Below, one piece after another: positions 5,656 through 6,562 of a DNA stretch of 6,562 bases; position 1 is the first letter of the stretch, and the number at the start of each line of letters is the position of its first letter. A program made the position numbers and the translations under genes. The DNA is taken from NCBI GenBank assembly GCA_030040815.1, contig JASHSZ010000623.1, positions 1 to 6,562 on the forward strand. The letters run 5' to 3'. The notes below the pieces were generated by a model, which saw nothing but the letters and a program-made list of their open reading frames with translations, searched no databases and was not told the DNA's origin. The DNA comes from Streptosporangiaceae bacterium. GTDB taxonomy: Bacteria; Actinomycetota; Actinomycetes; Streptosporangiales; Streptosporangiaceae.

Positions 5656-5685
5656 AGCCCAGCGCACCCCAGTGGGCGCTGTCAA
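5656..5685 (-). promoter_or_regulatory. Candidate promoter for the isomerase-family gene
   Basis: On the minus strand, a consensus -35 hexamer TTGACA (5680-5685) is followed after 18 bp by TGGGCT (5656-5661), a poor -10 match lacking the conserved A at position 2. Transcription would start near 5648-5650, about 55 nt before the ATG. The -35 is convincing, the -10 is not. A weak -10 suits a promoter that needs an activator or is tightly controlled. Confidence 0.42.
5661..5680. repeat. Palindromic element spanning the -35/-10 spacer
   Basis: AGCGC (5661-5665) and GCGCT (5676-5680) are exact reverse complements, with a centre that contains CCCAGTGGG, itself an odd-centred palindrome. The 20-bp element fills the space between the proposed -35 and -10 boxes, the position expected for a repressor or MerR-type activator site. 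Confidence 0.42.
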
Positions 5686-5722
5686 CGAGAACCTTTTAGG
5701 AGGGAACGAGGCGTGCATGTCG

Positions 5723-5736
5723 CGGCCGTACGGCCG
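5723..5736. terminator. 14-bp perfect palindrome just after the CbiX-like gene
   Basis: CGGCCGTACGGCCG is self-complementary over its full length and begins 15 bp beyond the stop of the minus-strand CbiX-like gene. More CCGG/CGCGG-type self-complementary sequence lies between it and the stop. There is no T-run on the minus strand. A terminator without a U-tract is plausible, but palindromes are frequent in such GC-rich DNA. Confidence 0.3.
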
Positions 5737-5751
5737 GCCGCGGCCGACCGG

Positions 5752-6562
5752 TCAGCCGGCGAGGCTGAGGCCCGCGAGCGCCGCGCCGTAGCGGATCGCG
5801 ACGAGCTGACCGATGGCCTGGTGCGCGCCGATGGCCGGGGCGCACGGCGCGCCGAGCGCAGCCGACAGGTCGTCGAGGACCGAGATCGACGTTTCCGGTC
5901 CGATGAGGCAGGGCGCGAGCGCCGGCCGCTGGGCACCGGATTCGGTGAGCCGGTCGACCGCGGTCACGATGCTCGCCGGGTCGCCAAGGGAGGCAGGCAC
6001 GACCGGCACCGCCAGCCGGGACGCCAGCAGTACCGCGGCCACGGCGGCTGCGCTGGTGGCCTCCTCGCCGACGTCGGCGAGCACGACAATGCCCCGGCCG
6101 TCGGAGGAGATGCTGAGCCCGGACGCCCGCGAACGCCGGACCAGGCCTGCCTCGGCCAGCCGGGAGTGCAGCGCCTCGGCGACCAGCGGGTGCGGTCCGA
6201 GGTGCGCGGCGAGCACGGCAGGGATCGGCGAGTCTCCGGTCAGCCGCCGGATGGCAGGGTCGAGCCGCAGGCTCGGGCTGAGCAGCAGCGGAACGACCAC
6301 GCTGGGGAACTGGTCGTGCTCGGCTGACTCAGCTCCGGGCTCCAGGCATTCGGCCAGCGCGGCTTCGTCGCCCTCGAGATAACCGACCCGGATGTCGACG
6401 CCTGGGCAGGACAGCTCGGCGATCGCGGCCACGGCGAGGCCGATCCCCGCGGTGTCGGCGGCCGCCGAGCCCGGCACCGCGAGCACGAGCGAAGGCGCGT
6501 CGGCGGCGACCGACAGCCGGTGCGGGCTCCGGTGGCGGCCGGGCGGCCGGCTGCGAGTGCGG
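5752..6562 (-). CDS. CbiX/sirohydrochlorin chelatase-like two-domain protein without metal-binding histidines (5' truncated)
   Basis: The frame is open from the right window edge to TGA 5752-5754, giving about 269 visible residues. GTG 6486 lies inside the first beta strand and no ATG/GTG precedes it in the window, so the true start is probably outside. The layout matches actinobacterial two-domain CbiX-like proteins of about 250 residues. The first half has SLVLAVPGS, then DIRVGYLEGD and VVVPLLLSPSLRLDP. A linker AAHLGPHPLVAEALHSRLAEAG follows. The second half repeats the fold (GIVVLADVGEEATSAAAVAAVL, PVVPASL, LAPCLIGPE and IGAHQAIGQLVAIRY). In true chelatases the first strand ends in HGS and the later segment reads roughly GYHVRVD. 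Here the first His is Pro (codon 6472-6474), and the second segment is about two residues shorter with no His. Metal insertion into sirohydrochlorin is therefore doubtful. I recall similar PGS-type paralogues in other actinomycetes, so this may be a conserved non-chelatase branch rather than a decayed gene. Confidence 0.75.
   Translation of the reverse strand, partial: RTRSRPPGRHRSPHRLSVAADAPSLVLAVPGSAAADTAGIGLAVAAIAELSCPGVDIRVGYLEGDEAALAECLEPGAESAEHDQFPSVVVPLLLSPSLRLDPAIRRLTGDSPIPAVLAAHLGPHPLVAEALHSRLAEAGLVRRSRASGLSISSDGRGIVVLADVGEEATSAAAVAAVLLASRLAVPVVPASLGDPASIVTAVDRLTESGAQRPALAPCLIGPETSISVLDDLSAALGAPCAPAIGAHQAIGQLVAIRYGAALAGLSLAG

Noticed and set aside
5698..6327. A perfect AGGAGG at 5698-5703, 9 nt before GTG 5713, opening a long plus-strand frame
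   Set aside because: The frame runs antisense through the CbiX-like gene and its product is an Arg/Asp/Glu-rich shadow without motifs. The 24-codon frame from ATG 5717 is Arg/Pro-rich and has 13-nt spacing. The Shine-Dalgarno match is probably chance, though a short leader peptide cannot be fully excluded.

Overview
The window is very GC-rich DNA with strong G/C bias at third codon positions, frequent GTG starts and tightly packed or overlapping genes. It also carries a mycothiol-dependent maleylpyruvate isomerase-type protein. All of this points to a high-GC actinomycete. No rRNA, tRNA, CRISPR array, insertion sequence or phage gene is visible. The region reads as ordinary chromosomal DNA with several poorly described families.

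Layout. (1) 2-635, plus strand: the 3' end of a small membrane-protein gene, followed 4 nt later by a winged-helix regulator; the two look like one transcript. (2) 758-1384, minus strand: bioY, the substrate-binding membrane subunit of an ECF-type biotin transporter, convergent with the regulator. (3) 1385-1515: a 131-bp divergent promoter region. (4) 1516-3719, plus strand: a DUF6314-family gene whose stop overlaps the GTG start of an acyl-CoA ligase (GTGA overlap), a translationally coupled pair. (5) 3720-4051: a 332-bp gap with an inverted repeat but no convincing gene. (6) 4052-4489, plus strand: a three-helix membrane protein of unknown function. (7) 4490-4778: a gap with a hairpin after the membrane-protein gene and one doubtful small ORF. 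(8) 4779-5594, minus strand: a maleylpyruvate isomerase/TIGR03083-type mycothiol-dependent protein. Its upstream region has a TTGACA box and two inverted repeats. (9) 5752 to the window end, minus strand, 5'-truncated: a two-domain CbiX-like protein that lacks the expected metal-binding histidines.

How the parts may fit. The most suggestive unit is bioY divergent from the DUF6314/acyl-CoA ligase pair. Shared control could tie biotin uptake to an acyl-CoA-forming pathway, but the sequence does not show the substrate. The second point of interest is the minus-strand block at the right end: an isomerase-type gene with an operator-like upstream region next to a chelatase-fold protein that has probably lost chelatase chemistry. 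I see no clear evidence for a wholly new multi-gene system. The leads are the coupled DUF6314-ligase pair, the altered A10 motif in the ligase, and the histidine-less CbiX relative.
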